Under the pieces are notes generated by a model. It searched no databases and was not told the origin of the DNA. It saw only the letters and a program-made list of their open reading frames with translations. From NCBI RefSeq assembly GCF_016107325.1, contig NZ_RCVT01000001.1, forward strand, positions 186,001 through 250,000: a DNA stretch of 64,000 bases. The letters run 5' to 3'. Origin of the DNA: Sphingomonas sp. MA1305. Its GTDB lineage: Bacteria > Pseudomonadota > Alphaproteobacteria > Sphingomonadales > Sphingomonadaceae. Below, in pieces: positions 61,344-64,000 of the stretch (position 1 is its first letter; every line of letters begins with the position of its first letter). A program made the translations under genes and the position numbers.

Positions 61344-64000
61344 CTACGCCGCCACTTCCGCCGTTTCCCCCGCCGCTGCGGCCAGCAACCGCTTTTCCAG
61401 CGCCCGCAGCCGCGCCGGCGCGACGATCCGGTCGCCGGTCAGGTCGGTGACGTAGAAGGTGTCGACCGCGCGCTCGCCGTAGGTCGCGACATGCGCCGAA
61501 TGCAGCGTGACCTTCGACTGGACCAGCGCATGGGCGAGCTGGTTGAGCAGTGCCGGCCGGTCGCGCGCATTGACCTCGACGACGGTGAAGCGGTTCGAGG
61601 CGTGATTGTCGATCAGCACGTTGGGGTTGATGTCGAAGGCGTCCGCGCGGGTCCGCGCCGCCGGCTTGGCGACCAGCCGGTCGACCAGCTTGCCGCGGTT
61701 GGCGAGCGCGTCCTCGATTGCCGTCCTGATCCGTGCCAGCTGCCCGGGATCGTCGAACGGCCGGCCCAGCGGATCCTGGATCAGGAAGTTGTCGATCGCC
61801 ATTCCGTCGCGCGTCGTGTGGATGCGCGCATCGATGATGTTGCCGCCCGCGACGTGGATCGCCCCCGCGATCCGGTAGAACAGGCCGGGATGGTCCGCGG
61901 CATAGATCGTCACCAGGGTCGCGCCCCGCTCGGCATAGACCTGCGCGTCGATCGCCAGTTGCGTGTCGCCGACGCTGCCGATGAAGCGGGCGTTGTGGAG
62001 CAGCACGTCCTCCGGCTCGGCGATCCAATAGGCTTCCGGGAAGCGCCGCACGAATCGCTCGAAGCGCGCCGCGTCCCAGCCCAATGTGTCGCGCAGCGCC
62101 GCCTGCTTGGCGACGATCCGCTCGCCGCGGCCGCGCTGTTTGTGGCCGAGGCGCAGGACCTCCTCGGCCTGTTCGTACAGATCGCCGAGCAGCTGCCGCT
62201 TCCAGCCGTTCCACGTGCCAGGCCCGACCGCGCGGATGTCGACGACGGTCAGGCACAGCAGCAGACGCAACCGCTCCGCGCTCTGCACCACCGCGCAGAA
62301 ATCGAGGATCGTCTTGAAGTCGGCGAGGTCGCGCTTGAACGCGGTCGCGGACATCAGCAGGTGAAAGCGCACCAGCCAGGCGACCGTCTCCGTCTCCGCC
62401 GGGGTCAGGCCGAAGCGCGGACACAGCCGCTCGGCGACCTCCGCACCCAGGATCGAATGATCGCCGCCGCGCCCCTTGGCGATGTCATGCAGCAGGACGG
62501 CGACGTAGAGGACGCGCCGCGACACGATCTGCTTGATGATCGCCGAGGCGATCGGATGGTCGTCCTTCAGCAGACCACGGTCGATGCGGCTGAGCAGGCC
62601 GATCGCGCGGATCGTGTGCTCGTCGACCGTGTAATGGTGGTACATGTCGAACTGCATCTGCGCGGCGACGCGGCCGAAATCGGGCACGAAGCGGCCGAAC
62701 ACCCCGGCTTCGTTCATCCAGCGCAGCACCAGTTCGGGATCGCGCGGGCTGGTCAGTACGTCGAGGAACAGGGCGTTCGCCCGCGGATCGCGGCGATGCT
62801 CGTCGATCAGCTTGGCGTCGCGCGTCGCGGCGCGCCAGGCGAGCGGATGGATCTCGACGCCGTGCAGGTCGGCGAGCTGGAACATCTCGATCAGCCGCAC
62901 CGGGTCCTTGCGGAAGAAGTCGTCGTCCGGGATCGCCAGCCGTCCGCGGTCGAGCACGAAGCCGTGCAGCTTGCGCGGCCGGCGCCGGATCGTCGGCAGC
63001 CCGAACCGCCGCCCGCGCGCCGCGAACCGCTCGTCGAGGTGGGTCAGGAACAGCCCGGTCAGCGTGCCGACGGTGCGCGCCTGCAGGAAGTAATATTGCA
63101 TGAACCGTTCGACCGCCGGCTTCCCCGGCCGGTCGGAAAAGCGCATCCGCGCCGCGATCTCGCGCTGCACGTCGAAGGTCAGCCGGTCCTCCGCCCGTTT
63201 GGTGATGCTGTGCAAATGGCAGCGCACCGCCTGCAGAAAGTTATCGGCGCGGTGGAACAGGCGGTATTCGTCGTGGGTCAGCAGCCCGACCCCGACCAGG
63301 TCTTTGCCCTGCTGGACGTTGTAGACGTATTTGCCGATCCAGAAGAGCGCGTGCAGATCGCGCAGGCCGCCCTTGCCCTCCTTGACGTTGGGCTCGACGA
63401 CATAGCGGGTGTCGCCCATCTTGCGGTGACGGGCGTCGCGCTCGGCCAGTTTGTCGGCGATGAAGGCGCGTTCGGTGCCATGCTGCACCTCGGCGCGGAA
63501 ACGGCGCGACGCCTCTTCGTACAGCAACGTGTCGCCGGTGACGTAGCGGCCTTCGAGCAGCGCGGTGCGGATCGTCCCGTCCGCCTTCGCCTGACGCACC
63601 ATCTCATCGATGCTGCGGCTGGAATGGCCGACCTTGAGGCCCAGGTCCCACAGCGCATAGAGCATCGATTCGATGACCTGCTCCGCCCAGGGCGTCTGTT
63701 TGCCCGGCGTCAGGAAGCCGATGTCGACGTCCGAATAGGGTGCCATCTCGCCACGGCCGTAGCCGCCCACCGCGATCAGCGTCAGCCGCTCGCCGCTGGT
63801 CGGATTGTGCAGCGGGTGGAGACGCTGCGTGGCGAGATCGAACAGCAGGCGCAGCAATTGGTCGACCAGATAGGCCTGAGCATGCGACGCCTCCAGCCCG
63901 CGCGACGGATGGGCGAGCAGTCGCCGCTCGACCTCGGCACGCCCCTCGACAAGCGCGCGCTTGAGCAGGACGGCGACTTGGTTGCGCAGCGGCGTCCCGT
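61344..64000 (-). CDS. glnD: [protein-PII] uridylyltransferase/uridylyl-removing enzyme, 5' end beyond window
   Basis: Nitrogen-status sensor that uridylylates PII proteins. The reading frame stays open to base 64000 (GTPLRNQVAVLLKRALVEGRAEVERRLLAHPSRGLE and so on precede the first internal start), so the N terminus is missing; about 885 residues are visible. Seen: nucleotidyltransferase with LIAVGGYGRGEMAPYSDVDIGFL, DTRYVVEPNVKEGKGGLRDLHALFWIGKY; HD domain with VLLHDIAKGRGGDHSILGAEVAERL; then two C-terminal ACT domains (LVTIYAADHPGLFYRIAGAIHVAGGNIIDARIHTTRDG and VVEVNARDRPALLNQLAHALVQSKVTLHSAHVATYGERAVDTFYVTDLTG) that bind glutamine. Domain order is standard. Confidence 0.96.
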   Translation of the reverse strand, partial: GTPLRNQVAVLLKRALVEGRAEVERRLLAHPSRGLEASHAQAYLVDQLLRLLFDLATQRLHPLHNPTSGERLTLIAVGGYGRGEMAPYSDVDIGFLTPGKQTPWAEQVIESMLYALWDLGLKVGHSSRSIDEMVRQAKADGTIRTALLEGRYVTGDTLLYEEASRRFRAEVQHGTERAFIADKLAERDARHRKMGDTRYVVEPNVKEGKGGLRDLHALFWIGKYVYNVQQGKDLVGVGLLTHDEYRLFHRADNFLQAVRCHLHSITKRAEDRLTFDVQREIAARMRFSDRPGKPAVERFMQYYFLQARTVGTLTGLFLTHLDERFAARGRRFGLPTIRRRPRKLHGFVLDRGRLAIPDDDFFRKDPVRLIEMFQLADLHGVEIHPLAWRAATRDAKLIDEHRRDPRANALFLDVLTSPRDPELVLRWMNEAGVFGRFVPDFGRVAAQMQFDMYHHYTVDEHTIRAIGLLSRIDRGLLKDDHPIASAIIKQIVSRRVLYVAVLLHDIAKGRGGDHSILGAEVAERLCPRFGLTPAETETVAWLVRFHLLMSATAFKRDLADFKTILDFCAVVQSAERLRLLLCLTVVDIRAVGPGTWNGWKRQLLGDLYEQAEEVLRLGHKQRGRGERIVAKQAALRDTLGWDAARFERFVRRFPEAYWIAEPEDVLLHNARFIGSVGDTQLAIDAQVYAERGATLVTIYAADHPGLFYRIAGAIHVAGGNIIDARIHTTRDGMAIDNFLIQDPLGRPFDDPGQLARIRTAIEDALANRGKLVDRLVAKPAARTRADAFDINPNVLIDNHASNRFTVVEVNARDRPALLNQLAHALVQSKVTLHSAHVATYGERAVDTFYVTDLTGDRIVAPARLRALEKRLLAAAAGETAEVAA

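Noticed and set aside
1..64000. tRNA, rRNA or prophage remnants
   Set aside because: I read the spacers on both strands and saw no cloverleaf-type GGTTCRA blocks next to paired acceptor stems, no rRNA sequence, and no phage or integrase genes. A dedicated scan could still find a divergent small RNA.

Overview
The window is about 64 kb of very GC-rich chromosomal DNA with dense coding and several runs of genes overlapping by four bases. Gene content and sequence style (HflK-HflC-DegP, an iron-sulfur photolyase, an NDUFS4-like complex I accessory subunit, a DUF898-M48 pair, many secreted proteins) point to an alphaproteobacterium of the order Sphingomonadales, most likely Sphingomonas or a close relative. 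I found no rRNA, tRNA, prophage, IS element or CRISPR array.

Layout. 0.2-2.1 kb: a NodB-type deacetylase and a FemAB-like acyltransferase, overlapping by four bases. 2.0-4.3 kb (minus): two small secreted proteins, a CoA-binding protein and the Mrp iron-sulfur ATPase. 4.4-8.2 kb: hflK, hflC and a Do-type periplasmic protease (membrane and envelope quality control). 8.3-19.7 kb: housekeeping genes including a HerA-like ATPase, an M20 amidohydrolase, a 2OG oxygenase, an M23 peptidase, an ErpA-like carrier, exonuclease III, a sulfur pair (sseA and a cystathionine beta-lyase), a photolyase and queF. 19.8-23.4 kb: a large GT4 protein with a C-terminal domain, followed by a GH130 protein. 23.8-28.0 kb: an OPT transporter, homoserine dehydrogenase and Ogt. 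28.0-34.2 kb: a DctB/DctD-like two-component system divergent from dctA, with an outer-membrane porin behind dctA. 34.2-39.3 kb: a 1044-residue hybrid histidine kinase divergent from two crotonase-family enzymes. 39.4-48.0 kb: tmk, chorismate mutase, a long-chain polyprenyl synthase, GH43, a zinc-type CDF exporter, hrpB and a complex I accessory subunit. 48.1-52.3 kb (minus): M48, DUF898, then a tightly overlapping operon of two small membrane proteins, a tiny XRE regulator and an alpha/beta hydrolase. 52.4-54.8 kb: the murein-recycling enzymes Mpl and LdcA, divergently arranged. 55.0-60.9 kb: thrS, infC and a TonB-dependent receptor. 61.3-64.0 kb: glnD, cut by the window edge.

The most unusual gene is the hybrid kinase at 34.2-37.4 kb. 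Its first 50 or so residues look like a ParD-type ribbon-helix-helix antitoxin and are fused in frame to PAS-PAS-PAS-HisKA-HATPase-REC-REC, with a perfect 6-5-6 palindrome just upstream of its start. Second is the DctD-like regulator, which has a sigma-54 activator architecture but lacks the GAFTGA loop.

The intergenic spaces carry at least four families of short palindromic or dispersed elements. One copy lies in frame inside mpl. Another family looks MITE-like, has near-identical inverted copies 50 kb apart, and one copy supplies the stop codon of a neighbouring gene. All calls come from reading the sequence; no database search was possible.
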